Positions 15,526 to 23,563 of a stretch of 64,000 bases of DNA are shown piece by piece. The position numbers and the translations under genes were made by a program. The notes under the pieces were generated by a model. It made no database searches. It was given only the letters and a program-made list of their open reading frames with translations, and had not been told where the DNA came from. Each line of letters opens with the position of its first letter. Positions within the stretch are counted from its first letter, which is position 1. This DNA comes from Anaerolineae bacterium (GTDB taxonomy: Bacteria; Chloroflexota; Anaerolineae; 4572-78; J111), in assembly GCA_023382535.1 (NCBI GenBank), contig JAHDWA010000047.1, positions 1-64,000 of the forward strand. Direction: 5' to 3'.

Positions 15526-15912
15526 ATGAAAACTGAACTTACCACCCTCCCCTCGTCCCTTGTAGAAGCCATCGAAACGCTGGCGGTGGCGCTGTTAAAC
15601 ACGGAACCCCTGGCTGCTTATCATCGGGCCGTTGCCGCCTTGGAGGCTGACCCTGATAGCACTACTTTGCTCAACCAATTTTCAGCCGCCCAGGCCGAGG
15701 TACGGAAACGCCAGGGGAATGGCACGGTCACCCAATTCCATGTTGACCGCCTGCGCAGTCTTCAGCGGCAGGTGCAAACCAACTCGACCATTATGAGCTA
15801 CGCCAGCACCCAACAGGCTGCCCTGACTTACCTGCCGGAAGTGAATATGGAGATCAGCCAGCTCCTCGGCCTGGATTTCGCGTCGCTGGCCGGGCCGTCC
15901 GGCTGCTGTTAA
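15526..15912 (+). CDS. YlbF-family protein with GCC C-terminus (second copy)
   Basis: 128 residues with the same helical layout as the preceding gene and a tail ending LAGPSGCC. The only cysteines are the final pair. The ribosome site GGAG precedes the ATG. Together with the previous protein it would form a YlbF-type heterodimer whose two Cys tails sit at the same end. The next gene product also ends with paired cysteines. Confidence 0.75.
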   Translation: MKTELTTLPSSLVEAIETLAVALLNTEPLAAYHRAVAALEADPDSTTLLNQFSAAQAEVRKRQGNGTVTQFHVDRLRSLQRQVQTNSTIMSYASTQQAALTYLPEVNMEISQLLGLDFASLAGPSGCC

Positions 15913-15936
15913 ACAACCCCGAACCAGGAGGTAGTT

Positions 15937-16161
15937 ATGCCGTTCTATGACTTTTACTGTGACGATTGTCATCTGGAGTTTTCCATCCGGGCCACCATCC
16001 AGCAAAAAGAGGCAGGGCTGCGGCTGGAGTGTCCACAGTGCCGGGGACAGTCGGTGCGGCAGGTCATCACCGCCGGGATGCTGCTGCGCGGCCAAAGGCG
16101 CTCAACCGACGCCCCGACTTCTTGTTGCGGTCCAAATGCCAAGCCGGGCTGCTGCTCATGA
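15937..16161 (+). CDS. FmdB-family zinc ribbon protein with Cys-rich tail
   Basis: 74 residues. The N-terminal zinc ribbon reads MPFYDFYCDDCHLEF...CPQC, the usual FmdB regulatory-protein form. After residue 55 it has TSCCGPNAKPGCCS, two vicinal Cys pairs not needed for the ribbon. A CCG...GCC tail here continues the pattern of the two YlbF genes and points to soft-metal or metalloid binding. An AGGAGG site precedes the start, and it overlaps the next gene by 4 bp. Confidence 0.8.
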   Translation: MPFYDFYCDDCHLEFSIRATIQQKEAGLRLECPQCRGQSVRQVITAGMLLRGQRRSTDAPTSCCGPNAKPGCCS

Positions 16162-16460
16162 CCCCGTCGTTTTTCGTCCAAATTGTCGGCGCGCCGGTAG
16201 CCTGCGCTGAGGGTGTGAAAGATACTTGGCGTGAGGTTGCGGCTCTGGCCAGCGATCAACTTGGCCGCAGATTCGGTGAAGCGGTGCGAGTAGAATATTT
16301 TGACCTGTTCGACCCGGCCTGCCCCCCCGTGCCGCTGAGTTCGCAGTTGCCGCTGGTATTTATAAACGGGGAGGTTTTTAGCAGCGGCGGTAAAATTTCC
16401 GTTCCGGCTATTCGCAAACGGTTAGAGGTTTTGGGAGGAATACAGGCACAAGGTGAATAG
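16158..16460 (+). CDS. Small thioredoxin-fold protein
   Basis: 100 residues from the ATG at 16158, which overlaps the FmdB stop. A strand-turn start (FVQIVGAPVACAEGVKDTW) carries Cys16, a mid-chain Cys lies in DLFDPACPPVP, and the cis-Pro-like segment LPLVFINGEVFSSGGKIS is typical of thioredoxin folds. It resembles the YuzD/DUF1462 group of disulfide proteins more than classical thioredoxins, as no CxxC is present. It ends the arsRDA transcript and may shuttle metalloid or electrons. Confidence 0.65.
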   Translation: MTPSFFVQIVGAPVACAEGVKDTWREVAALASDQLGRRFGEAVRVEYFDLFDPACPPVPLSSQLPLVFINGEVFSSGGKISVPAIRKRLEVLGGIQAQGE

Positions 16461-16498
16461 ATTCGTGTTCTGAAAATATAATTTCTACACCCGGTTTA

Positions 16499-16535
16499 AT
16501 GACATTTGTCGCAAAGCTTAATGACATCCTTCACT
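16499..16535 (+). promoter_or_regulatory. Paired TGACA-type operator elements upstream of xdhC-like gene
   Basis: ATGACATTTGTCGCA (16499-16513) and ATGACATCCTTCACT (16521-16535), exactly 22 bp apart, as at 1886/1908 and 45229/45251. The second element is 105 bp before the gene start at 16626. The intervening DNA is AT-rich (TATTCAGAATAATGAATATT) and probably holds the promoter. Confidence 0.55.
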
Positions 16536-16625
16536 GCTAAATGTTTTGTGACGGGTATACACTATATTCAGAATAATGAATATTTCAGATCGTGAATATA
16601 GTGGATCCATTGTGGATAACGACTC

Positions 16626-17417
16626 ATGCTAAATCTCTTGCACGAATTGGCCAGTGCTCTTGAGAAACGCCAGCCCGTAGCCCTGGTTACGATCATTGAG
16701 GCAAAAGGCGCTACCCCCGGCCGGCCCGGTTTCAAATTGCTTATGCGGGCTGATGGTAGCTGGCTGGGCAATGTCGGTGGGGGGGAACTGGAGGCTCGTA
16801 TCCGGAAGGCTGCCCTGGAAACTCTGATAGAGGGCCAGCCGCGCACTGTACATTACACGCTGCGGGAAGAAGGTCAAGATGCCATCGGCATGCTCTGTGG
16901 AGGTGAAGTGACCGTGTTTGTGGAACCCTTTCTCCCCAAACCAATCCTGCTCATCGTCGGCGGGGGGCATATTGGCCAGCCGTTGGCGGAATTGGGCCGG
17001 GTAGTCGGCTATGAAGTACAAGTGGTAGACGTGCATCCAGAGCGAGCCAACCGGCCACAACTTGCCCCTGAGTCCATTCCCACAGGCACTTATGTTGTCC
17101 TCATTACCGAAGACCACGTCACCGACGAGCAAGCTTTGCGCGCTGTTTTACCTGCCCCGGCGGCTTACATCGGCATAATTGGCAGTCTGCGCAAAATCAG
17201 GACGATTATGGAGCATGTGCGGGCCGATGATTTCAGTGAAGAGCAATTGAGCCGGGTGCGTGCTCCGATTGGCCTGGACCTGGGCGGGCGCGAACCGGCC
17301 GAGATCGCTTTGTCCATCCTGGCCGAAATTGAGGCGACGCGTCATGGCGGTTGTGGGCGAGCGCGTTCTATGCCACCCGCAGTAAGGGAAGATGCAGTCA
17401 AACCCCTCAAAGCATAA
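16626..17417 (+). CDS. XdhC/CoxI-family molybdenum cofactor protein
   Basis: 263 residues. The N-terminal XdhC domain (VTIIEAKGATPGRPGFKLL, GNVGGGELE) and the C-terminal Rossmann domain (LLIVGGGHIGQPLAELG, IGSLRKIRTIMEHV, RAPIGLDLGGREPAEIALSILAE) are complete. XdhC proteins bind and sulfurate molybdenum cofactor for xanthine dehydrogenase or CO dehydrogenase-type enzymes. No such enzyme lies in the window, but a DMSO-reductase-type molybdoenzyme does (50713) and MogA is close by. It follows the operator pair and is upstream of an ArsR gene, so it is probably part of the same stimulus response. Confidence 0.88.
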   Translation: MLNLLHELASALEKRQPVALVTIIEAKGATPGRPGFKLLMRADGSWLGNVGGGELEARIRKAALETLIEGQPRTVHYTLREEGQDAIGMLCGGEVTVFVEPFLPKPILLIVGGGHIGQPLAELGRVVGYEVQVVDVHPERANRPQLAPESIPTGTYVVLITEDHVTDEQALRAVLPAPAAYIGIIGSLRKIRTIMEHVRADDFSEEQLSRVRAPIGLDLGGREPAEIALSILAEIEATRHGGCGRARSMPPAVREDAVKPLKA

Positions 17418-17469
17418 GAGTGATAATTCAGTAGTTTTAGCAAAGTATATTCAAAAAGAGAGATATAAG

Positions 17470-17934
17470 ATGAGAGGCAAAAGAACCGTAAACATCCATC
17501 AAACCCAAGCGACCTTGCTCAAGGCTATGGCCAATCCTGTCCGGCTGCAAATTTTGCAACTACTAGGTGATGAGGGGGCTTATGTCTGTCACCTGGCTCA
17601 GGCGTTGCGGAGACGGCAACCCTACATTTCACAGCAGTTGAGTGTCCTGCGCCGAGCTGGGCTGGTTATAGACGAGCGGCAAGGTCTGAACATTCTTTAC
17701 CGTCTCAGCGATCGGCGCGTTGGTGAATTTCTAAACAGCCTCACTTTGCTGGTGTCAAACGAGAGTGACGGAATTACACCGCGGCTGGTGAATCAACCCC
17801 TGACAGGTTGCCTGTGTCCTTATTGCGTCCGCAGCCTGGGTCTGGAGCCGTCCCAAGTATGCCGACCCTCCGAACTGGCCCCTACCAATGACTCGCTGGT
17901 GAGAGAACGTTGGTCTAAGGTCGATTTAGGATAA
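17470..17934 (+). CDS. ArsR-family regulator with Cys-rich C-terminus
   Basis: 154 residues from the ATG at 17470 (GAGAGA upstream); an earlier in-frame ATG at 17392 lies inside xdhC. The winged helix is MANPVRLQILQLLGDEGAYVCHL, with recognition helix RRRQPYISQQLSVLRRAGLV. The C-terminal part has LTGCLCPYCVRSLGLEPSQVC, four cysteines in a pattern unlike the other ArsRs here, suggesting its own metal or redox site. Family relatives often sit beside XdhC or molybdenum genes. Confidence 0.8.
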   Translation: MRGKRTVNIHQTQATLLKAMANPVRLQILQLLGDEGAYVCHLAQALRRRQPYISQQLSVLRRAGLVIDERQGLNILYRLSDRRVGEFLNSLTLLVSNESDGITPRLVNQPLTGCLCPYCVRSLGLEPSQVCRPSELAPTNDSLVRERWSKVDLG

Positions 17935-17974
17935 CAACATCACTCCCTTACTTAATGATTCAAGGAGATAAGTA

Positions 17975-18340
17975 ATGACCGATTACGTAACATATCATCA
18001 ACATCTGGAAGAACGATTGATCCAACTAGGCCGCGAGTTGCCCGGCCCATTGAGTGGCTTTGCCCGATTACATAAAAAAGCGGTCGAGGCGGGCGCGCTC
18101 AGCGCCAAAGTTAAAGAATTGATGGCACTGGTTATCAGCATTACCGTGGGCTGCGATGGTTGTATTACCTATCATGTTCATGATGCAGTTGCGGCAGGGG
18201 CCAGCCGCCAGGAGTTGTTGGAAACAATTGGGGTGGCCCTGATGATGGGCGGCGGACCAGCCTCGATCTACGCCGCGCACGCGATGGACGCCATCGAGCA
18301 GTTTTTGCCTGAGCCAAACCTGGCGGTTACAGAAGGATAA
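17975..18340 (+). CDS. AhpD-like carboxymuconolactone decarboxylase-family protein
   Basis: 121 residues. The AhpD signature is present: SAKVKELMALVISITVGCDGCITYHVHDAV, with CDGC followed by the catalytic histidine. Proteins of this form act as thiol-disulfide adaptors in peroxide defence (AhpD itself is re-reduced through lipoylated protein) or as small decarboxylases. With the CxxC intact, a redox role is favoured. A good AAGGAGAT site precedes it. Confidence 0.85.
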   Translation: MTDYVTYHQHLEERLIQLGRELPGPLSGFARLHKKAVEAGALSAKVKELMALVISITVGCDGCITYHVHDAVAAGASRQELLETIGVALMMGGGPASIYAAHAMDAIEQFLPEPNLAVTEG

Positions 18341-18342
18341 CA

Positions 18343-18372
18343 ATGCCAACCTACGCTTACATGTGCGAATAG
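18343..18372 (+). pseudogene. Remnant of an FmdB zinc ribbon start
   Basis: ATG at 18343 encodes MPTYAYMCE and then stops. This is the start of FmdB-family zinc ribbons (MPxYxYxC), cut after nine residues. No further FmdB-like sequence follows, so it seems to be the left end of a deletion that removed a gene between the AhpD-like and MogA genes. Confidence 0.45.
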
Positions 18373-18503
18373 TGGGGGCCAGGTTTGAAACCTCGATCAA
18401 AAAAAGGAGAACGGCTGGCGGCCGGAGTATCCTCTAGCAGTCAGCCGACATGCAAAATATTTACGGCGGTGACGCGAACGGCGAGCCGAAGATGAGGTTA
18501 ATG

Positions 18504-19079
18504 ATGATTAAAGCAGCAGTTGTCACCATCGGTGACAGAAGTTTCCGCGGCGAACGCCAGGATAGCAGCGGCCCTTTGTTGCGCCAATTGCTCGTCGAAG
18601 CCGGTACTCAGGTGATAGCAACACACCTGATCCCCGACGAGGCTGACCAGATCTCGGCGCTGTTGACCCGCCTGGCCGATGTTGACAAGGTGGACCTGGT
18701 GATCACAACGGGCGGCACCGGGCCTACGCCCCGGGATGTCACCCCTGAAGCCACCCGCGCCATAATTGAACGGGAGATGCCCGGTCTGGCAGAAATGCTC
18801 CGCTGGGACGGCTACCCCCACACCCCCTTTGCCGTGCTCTCGCGAGGGGTAGCTGGCATCCGGGGATGTACTCTCATTATTAACCTGCCGGGCAGCCCCA
18901 GAGCGGTGCGTGAGGGGATGGAGGCGCTGGGGCCGCTCTTGCCCACCATTGTTGCCTTAATCAAGGACGAGACGCCGCCGGACGGCCCGTGCGCGCCCCA
19001 GCCACGGCCACGCCTCGTCCGGCGGAAACCAGCCAAAAAATTGAGGGGGATACCCCTGGAAGGGATGTTCCAACGATGA
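18504..19079 (+). CDS. MogA/MoaB-type molybdopterin adenylyltransferase
   Basis: 191 residues from the ATG at 18504 (GAGG six bases upstream; in-frame ATGs at 18450, 18492 and 18501 are alternatives). Motifs are VVTIGDRSFRGERQDSSGP, ITTGGTGPTPRDVTPEAT and INLPGSPRAVREGM. The enzyme adenylates molybdopterin before metal insertion. About 30 basic residues extend the C-terminus beyond the usual fold. It overlaps the next gene by 4 bp. A MoeA partner is missing here. Its presence supports active molybdenum cofactor use. Confidence 0.88.
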   Translation: MIKAAVVTIGDRSFRGERQDSSGPLLRQLLVEAGTQVIATHLIPDEADQISALLTRLADVDKVDLVITTGGTGPTPRDVTPEATRAIIEREMPGLAEMLRWDGYPHTPFAVLSRGVAGIRGCTLIINLPGSPRAVREGMEALGPLLPTIVALIKDETPPDGPCAPQPRPRLVRRKPAKKLRGIPLEGMFQR

Positions 19080-20302
19080 GCAACTTGACTAACCTGGCCG
19101 TTGAAAAGGCCGAAGCCATTTTGACCCGTGAGTGCAGTCCCCTCGGCCTGATGGCTGCGCCGGAGGGCTACCCCCACGTCTGGGCGCGCGACAGTGTGAT
19201 TACCGCCCTGGGCGCGTCCCTCTTGCCCGGTCATGAGCGCTGCCTGCGCACCTCGCTGCAAACGCTGGCCAGCCAGCAATCGGAGTTGGGCGCAATCCCC
19301 AACAACGTCAGCGTGGCCACCGGCCGGTTGGACCATACCAATGCCGGCTCGGTGGACAGCAATTTGTGGTACATCCTGGGCCACGACGTCCAACATCGCT
19401 TGTTCGGCGACGACGAGTTTCTAGGCCACAATTGGCCGTCGCTGGAGCGGGCGCTGTTGTGGCTGCGCTACCAGGACTCCAACGGCTGCGGCCTGCTGGA
19501 AGTCCACGAAGCGGCTGATTGGGCCGACCTGTTGGCCAATCGCTTCAACATTCTTTACGACAACGTGCTGTGGTACGGCACGCTGCGGGCCATGGCCCGG
19601 ATGGCGGCGGCGCTGGGTGCAGATGGAAAATGCTACGACGAGCTGGCCGACGACGTGCGTCACAAGATTCGTATCGTGCTGTGGGTGGGGCCGGAGGTTA
19701 AGGGCGAGTGGGGGCCAAGCTGCCCCGGCCACACCGAGTGGACCCATACGCTCAGCCAGGTTAGCCCGGTGCTGGTCAAGCGGCCCTACTTTTTGCCTTA
19801 CGTCGCCTTCCGTGACTTTGGCGATTACTGCGACGTGTTTGGCAACCTGCTGGCGATTCTCTTTGGGGTGGCTAATCCGGCGCAGGAGGAACGCATCCTC
19901 GACTACCTGCACCAGGTCGGCATCGCCGAACCCTACCCGGTGCGGGTGCTGCACCCGATCATCCATCCCGGCAACAAAGACTGGCGTGAGTATTACCGCA
20001 ACAACAACCTGAACATGCCGGAGCAGTATCACAACGGTGGTATCTGGCCCTTTGTCGGCGGCTTTTACGTGGCGACGCTGGTCAAAAGTGGACGGCGCGA
20101 GCAGGCCGCCCAAATATTGGAAAATTTGGCCGAAGTCAATCGGCTGGGCGTCAAAGAGGAATGGGAGTTCAACGAGTGGTGTCACGGCGGGACCGGGCGG
20201 CCGATGGGTTATCCCCATCAAGCCTGGTCGGCCGGGATGTATGCCTTTGCCCACCATTGCGTCAGCGAGGGACGGGTCCCGATTTTTGGAGAGTACGTAT
20301 GA
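19076..20302 (+). CDS. Amylo-alpha-1,6-glucosidase-like six-hairpin glycosidase
   Basis: 408 residues. APEGYPHVWARDSVITALGASLL near the start, YHNGGIWPFVGGFYVATL and GYPHQAWSAGMYAFAHH near the end are typical of the (alpha/alpha)6 glycosidases related to the glycogen-debranching C-domain and neutral invertases. It probably hydrolyses an alpha-glucoside or sucrose in the cytoplasm, since no signal peptide is seen. It is coupled to MogA by a 4-bp overlap, an odd partner that suggests local rearrangement. The start at 19076 avoids residues read from mogA in another frame. Confidence 0.8.
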   Translation: MSNLTNLAVEKAEAILTRECSPLGLMAAPEGYPHVWARDSVITALGASLLPGHERCLRTSLQTLASQQSELGAIPNNVSVATGRLDHTNAGSVDSNLWYILGHDVQHRLFGDDEFLGHNWPSLERALLWLRYQDSNGCGLLEVHEAADWADLLANRFNILYDNVLWYGTLRAMARMAAALGADGKCYDELADDVRHKIRIVLWVGPEVKGEWGPSCPGHTEWTHTLSQVSPVLVKRPYFLPYVAFRDFGDYCDVFGNLLAILFGVANPAQEERILDYLHQVGIAEPYPVRVLHPIIHPGNKDWREYYRNNNLNMPEQYHNGGIWPFVGGFYVATLVKSGRREQAAQILENLAEVNRLGVKEEWEFNEWCHGGTGRPMGYPHQAWSAGMYAFAHHCVSEGRVPIFGEYV

Positions 20303-20473
20303 ACCGAGAAGAAGCATTATACCCCATGCTCGAGGTCGAGGAAGCCATTGAGCGCTTCCTGATTCATTTACATTCCCGAAAGCGCCCCTGTCGAAGCTAA
20401 CTATGCCATTGCCCTCCGCGAAGCTTATGCTCACTTCTGTGCTCGTGGAGCAAAGGATGAAAGACAAACGTAA
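20299..20473 (+). pseudogene. Frameshifted small reading frame
   Basis: An ATG overlapping the glycosidase stop begins MNREEALYPMLEVEEAIERFL, which continues only if the frame shifts near 20360 into IYIPESAPVEANYAIALREAYAHF... ending CARGAKDERQT at 20473. Both halves have coding-like composition, so this looks like a small gene of about 57 codons broken by one frameshift. I do not recognise the product. Confidence 0.35.
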
Positions 20474-20762
20474 TAAAGTTATGGCCATCTATCGAAAAAT
20501 CATCATCTTACCGGCGCAAAACTGCCGCCGCAGCCGCAAAGTAATCGAGTATCTTGAGGCGCACCACATCCCCTTTACCCGGATTGATTTGATGTCGTCC
20601 GAGGGCCTGGCCCTGGCCGCTCAATATGATTTGCGGGCCTCGCCTGGCATTCTGGTCAATGGACAGAGCATCAATCCCTTCGATTTGTTGATTAAGCCGG
20701 CATGCCGGATAGACGAAGCCGCAGCGCAAGCCCTATTTTCGGGCGGGGATCAGGCCAGATGA
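20457..20762 (+). CDS. Glutaredoxin-like protein
   Basis: 101 residues from the ATG at 20457, chosen because GGAG lies six bases upstream. KIIILPAQNCRRSRKVIEYLEAHHIPFTRIDL has a glutaredoxin start with a single Cys (NCRRS, not CxxC), and LRASPGILVNGQSINPFDLL is the cis-Pro substrate-binding loop. A second Cys (KPACRID) lies near the end. It overlaps the following small ArsR by 4 bp, then thioredoxin and CcdA, so it is the first gene of a thiol-redox operon. Confidence 0.68.
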   Translation: MKDKRNKVMAIYRKIIILPAQNCRRSRKVIEYLEAHHIPFTRIDLMSSEGLALAAQYDLRASPGILVNGQSINPFDLLIKPACRIDEAAAQALFSGGDQAR

Positions 20763-21001
20763 GTAGGGGTAAAGTGATCCGAACGTTGCAGATGAGTTCG
20801 CTGCTGGCGCCGTTGACCGAGGCAACAGACCTGTCGCAGTCGGCTGTATCCCATCACCTGGCGGCCTTGCGTTTGGCCAAGCTGGTCAAGGTTCGCCGTG
20901 AGGGCCGTTGGATATTCTATGTGGCCGATACCGATTGCCTGGCCGTCTGTTGTCGCCGCCTATTCGAGCAACTTAACGTTAGGAAGAAAGTATCTGGATG
21001 A
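20759..21001 (+). CDS. Short ArsR-type winged-helix protein
   Basis: 80 residues. It has the recognition helix and wing of ArsR proteins (LSQSAVSHHLAALRLAKLVKVRREGRWIFYV) and a C-terminal helix with CLAVCCRRLF, the same Cys spacing as CVAECCGEI in the ArsR at 24629. The first two helices (the ADPTRLRIL region) are absent, so it is either a trimmed but functional regulator or an N-terminally deleted one. It overlaps the genes on both sides by 4 bp, which argues that it is still translated. Confidence 0.65.
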   Translation: MSRGKVIRTLQMSSLLAPLTEATDLSQSAVSHHLAALRLAKLVKVRREGRWIFYVADTDCLAVCCRRLFEQLNVRKKVSG

Positions 21002-21540
21002 AACAAAAACAACATATCTCGACCCAAGCAGGACGGCCCAGGCTGACCCTGATCCAGATGGCGCTGCCGGGGGTTGTGTTGATCCTGGTGGGGATTATTC
21101 TGTCTATCAAGGCATACCAGGCTACCGTTGATACGGCCAATAACCCACCCTATCAGTTCGCCCCGACGCTACCGGCTGCCTCGGGAGCCGGTTCGTCAGA
21201 GCAGGCCGTTCCGGTGGCCGACCTGCCCCCGGAAACACAACTGGACCAATTTCTGGCGGCAGGCAAACCCACCCTGGCCTTTTTTCACTCAAACGACTGC
21301 GTGCAGTGCGTAAAAATGATCAGGGTTGTTGAACAGGTTTACCCCGATTTTGTCAACATAGTCGCCCTGGTAGATGTTAACGTTTATGATGAGCGCAACC
21401 AGAACTTGCTTCACCGCGCCGATATCCGGGCCATTCCTACGTTGATCTTCATTGATGGCGACGGCCAGGGAAAGGGCTACATGGGTTTGATGGAGCCAGA
21501 CATATTCCGTAACGAATTGCAACGGCTGGCGGCGGAGTAA
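20998..21540 (+). CDS. Membrane-anchored thioredoxin-like protein
   Basis: 180 residues: basic N-terminus, one membrane segment (about 22-40), a Pro/Ala linker and an outward-facing thioredoxin domain with Cys101-Val-Gln-Cys104 (FFHSNDCVQCVKM) and IRAIPTLIFIDGDG. It probably receives electrons from the CcdA encoded 6 bp downstream and reduces disulfides, cytochrome c apoproteins or oxidised metal sites outside the membrane. ATGA overlap with the short ArsR suggests regulation by it. Confidence 0.85.
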   Translation: MKQKQHISTQAGRPRLTLIQMALPGVVLILVGIILSIKAYQATVDTANNPPYQFAPTLPAASGAGSSEQAVPVADLPPETQLDQFLAAGKPTLAFFHSNDCVQCVKMIRVVEQVYPDFVNIVALVDVNVYDERNQNLLHRADIRAIPTLIFIDGDGQGKGYMGLMEPDIFRNELQRLAAE

Positions 21541-21546
21541 GAAAAG

Positions 21547-22224
21547 ATGTCGCTTGATCCAACCTTACTCCAAACCGGCTCATTCGTCGCCTATTTACTG
21601 GTTTTTCTGGGCGGAATTGTTACCAGCATTGGCCCCTGCAACGCAGCCATGATTCCTCTGGTGATTGGCTACGTGGGCGGCGCTCCTAATTTGTCTCGCC
21701 GGCGCTGCCTGGCGCTGTCATTCACCTTTGCCGTGGGCCTGGCCCTTACCTTTATGCTGCTAGGCGTAGTGGCCGCCCTGGTGGGCGGCCTGATCGGCGG
21801 CACGTCGCGGGTTTGGTATTACATGGTGGCGGTGGTTTGTATCTTGATCGGCCTGCATATTTTTGGGGCGTTCCACCTGCCGGCGATCCCCGGCCTGGCC
21901 CGTCTGCGTGAAAAAATCAATCAAAAAGGTCTGCCCGGAGCGCTGGTGTTGGGGCTAGTGTCCGGACTGGTGGCTTCGCAGTGCGCCACGCCGGTGTTGG
22001 CGGCTATATTGACCTATGTGATGGCGAAGCAAGAGGCGCTGGTCTATGGCGCAGTCTTGTTGTTTGTCTACGCCCTGGGGCGCGGCGTACCGATTGTGCT
22101 GGCCGGTACCTTTACCGGCGTGGTCAAACAACTCCGATCCTTTGGGCGGTGGTCGCCGCTTATTGAAAAAGCCAGCGGCGTCATTATCGTGGGCGTCGGG
22201 CTGTATTTTTTATGGATTGCGTAA
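21547..22224 (+). CDS. CcdA/DsbD-type thiol electron transporter
   Basis: 225 residues, about six membrane segments. The two redox cysteines are Cys31 (SIGPCNAAMIPLV) and Cys146 (ASQCATPVLAA), each followed by the usual proline-containing turn. CcdA passes reducing equivalents from cytoplasmic thioredoxin across the membrane. It lies between a membrane thioredoxin and a VKOR fusion, so both reducing and oxidising thiol systems are encoded side by side. Confidence 0.88.
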   Translation: MSLDPTLLQTGSFVAYLLVFLGGIVTSIGPCNAAMIPLVIGYVGGAPNLSRRRCLALSFTFAVGLALTFMLLGVVAALVGGLIGGTSRVWYYMVAVVCILIGLHIFGAFHLPAIPGLARLREKINQKGLPGALVLGLVSGLVASQCATPVLAAILTYVMAKQEALVYGAVLLFVYALGRGVPIVLAGTFTGVVKQLRSFGRWSPLIEKASGVIIVGVGLYFLWIA

Positions 22225-22252
22225 ATCAGAGGGTTGTCAGGAGTAAAGTAAA

Positions 22253-23551
22253 ATGCGTTTATCCCTTCTTATATTTGGTGTAATCGTTTTGTTGGGGACA
22301 GTGCCTGGTTATGGTCAACAGCCAGCCACAGCGGCTACACCACCGCCAACTCCTACCCTTAAGACCTGTCACGTTTGTGATGAAGAAATAAGCTCCCAAC
22401 CAACCGCCGTCCCCATTGCCACGCCAACCGAAGCACCTGCCGAGGTGGAAGCGCCGGTGGTGCATGCAGTTATGTTCTGGATGGACACCTGCCCGCACTG
22501 CCATTTTGTGCTGGATGAAGTGCTGCCGCCGCTGCAAGAAAAATACGGCGATCAACTGCAACTGTTGTTGATTGAAGTAAAGAGTGAGCAAGAGTGGAAT
22601 TGGCTGGTGCAGACGGGGACTTCTTTTGGTATGTCCCAGGACCATCTTGGCGTGCCGTTTCTGGTCATCGGTAATAGAGTACTCATCGGCTCCGACCAAA
22701 TCCCGGCCGAACTTCCGGGTTTAATTGAAGAGCACCTGGCCGCCGGTGGGTTAGATTATCCGGCCATGCCGGGCCTGAGCGAAGTACTATCGACGGCTAC
22801 TCCAGCAGTGGCAGCACAGATGATCGCCACTCAACCGGCGGCCGATCCTCCCACCGAGTTACCCCAAGCATTGGCTACCGCCTCCATCACAGAAACGCCT
22901 CAGCCGGAAGATACTGCTCCACCGGCAGTGGCGGCTCAGTTGATTACCCCTCAACCGGCGGCCGGCGCTCCAAGCGCATCACCTCAGGCGGCGGTCAAGC
23001 CGCCCGGTTTTGAATTGGCGATTGCCATTATGATCGGCATGGTCGTGGCGCTAGTCTACACCGGCGTCGCTGCCGCAAAGGGATTCCAAAATGCTTCCAC
23101 TCGCCCAACGCCGCCCTGGTTGGATCTGGCTATTCCGGTTCTGGCCATAGCCGGGCTGGGCGTAGCCGGATACCTGGCTTACGTTGAGACTCAAGCCGTT
23201 GCGGCGGTGTGTGGGCCGGTGGGCGACTGCAACGCTGTGCAAAGCAGTCCCTATGCCCGCCTGTTTGGCCTGCTGCCTATCGGTGTGTTGGGCGTCATCG
23301 GCTATGTAGCCATCCTGGCGGCCTGGCTGTGGGGACGATTTCGCGTTGACCCATTGGCTAGGTACGCGCCGCTGGTTGTGTTTGGTCTGGCCCTGGTTGG
23401 CACTTTATTCTCGCTGTACTTGACCTATCTGGAGCCTTTCGTCATCAAGGCCGTCTGCATCTGGTGCCTGACTTCAGCTATCATCATCACTCTGCTCTTG
23501 CTGCTCAGTCACAAGCCGGCTTTTCAGGCAATGAACATACACAAGTCATAA
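22253..23551 (+). CDS. Thioredoxin-VKOR fusion, disulfide-forming membrane protein
   Basis: 432 residues. A signal/anchor segment is followed by CHVC (39-42), a thioredoxin-like domain with Cys80-Pro-His-Cys83 (WMDTCPHCHFV) and cis-Pro (GVPFLVIG), then a Pro/Ala/Thr linker with a duplicated PAVAAQ block, and a C-terminal VKOR domain of four to five membrane helices with VCGPVGDCNAV and CIWC. VKOR oxidises its thioredoxin partner and passes electrons to quinone, forming disulfides in exported proteins. The order thioredoxin then VKOR is the reverse of the common VKOR-Trx fusion. Co-location with CcdA is notable. Confidence 0.83.
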   Translation: MRLSLLIFGVIVLLGTVPGYGQQPATAATPPPTPTLKTCHVCDEEISSQPTAVPIATPTEAPAEVEAPVVHAVMFWMDTCPHCHFVLDEVLPPLQEKYGDQLQLLLIEVKSEQEWNWLVQTGTSFGMSQDHLGVPFLVIGNRVLIGSDQIPAELPGLIEEHLAAGGLDYPAMPGLSEVLSTATPAVAAQMIATQPAADPPTELPQALATASITETPQPEDTAPPAVAAQLITPQPAAGAPSASPQAAVKPPGFELAIAIMIGMVVALVYTGVAAAKGFQNASTRPTPPWLDLAIPVLAIAGLGVAGYLAYVETQAVAAVCGPVGDCNAVQSSPYARLFGLLPIGVLGVIGYVAILAAWLWGRFRVDPLARYAPLVVFGLALVGTLFSLYLTYLEPFVIKAVCIWCLTSAIIITLLLLLSHKPAFQAMNIHKS

Positions 23552-23563
23552 GGAGGTGTGGTC

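Noticed and set aside
19421..20488. A 355-codon minus-strand frame
   Set aside because: Antisense shadow of the glycosidase gene; no recognisable domain.
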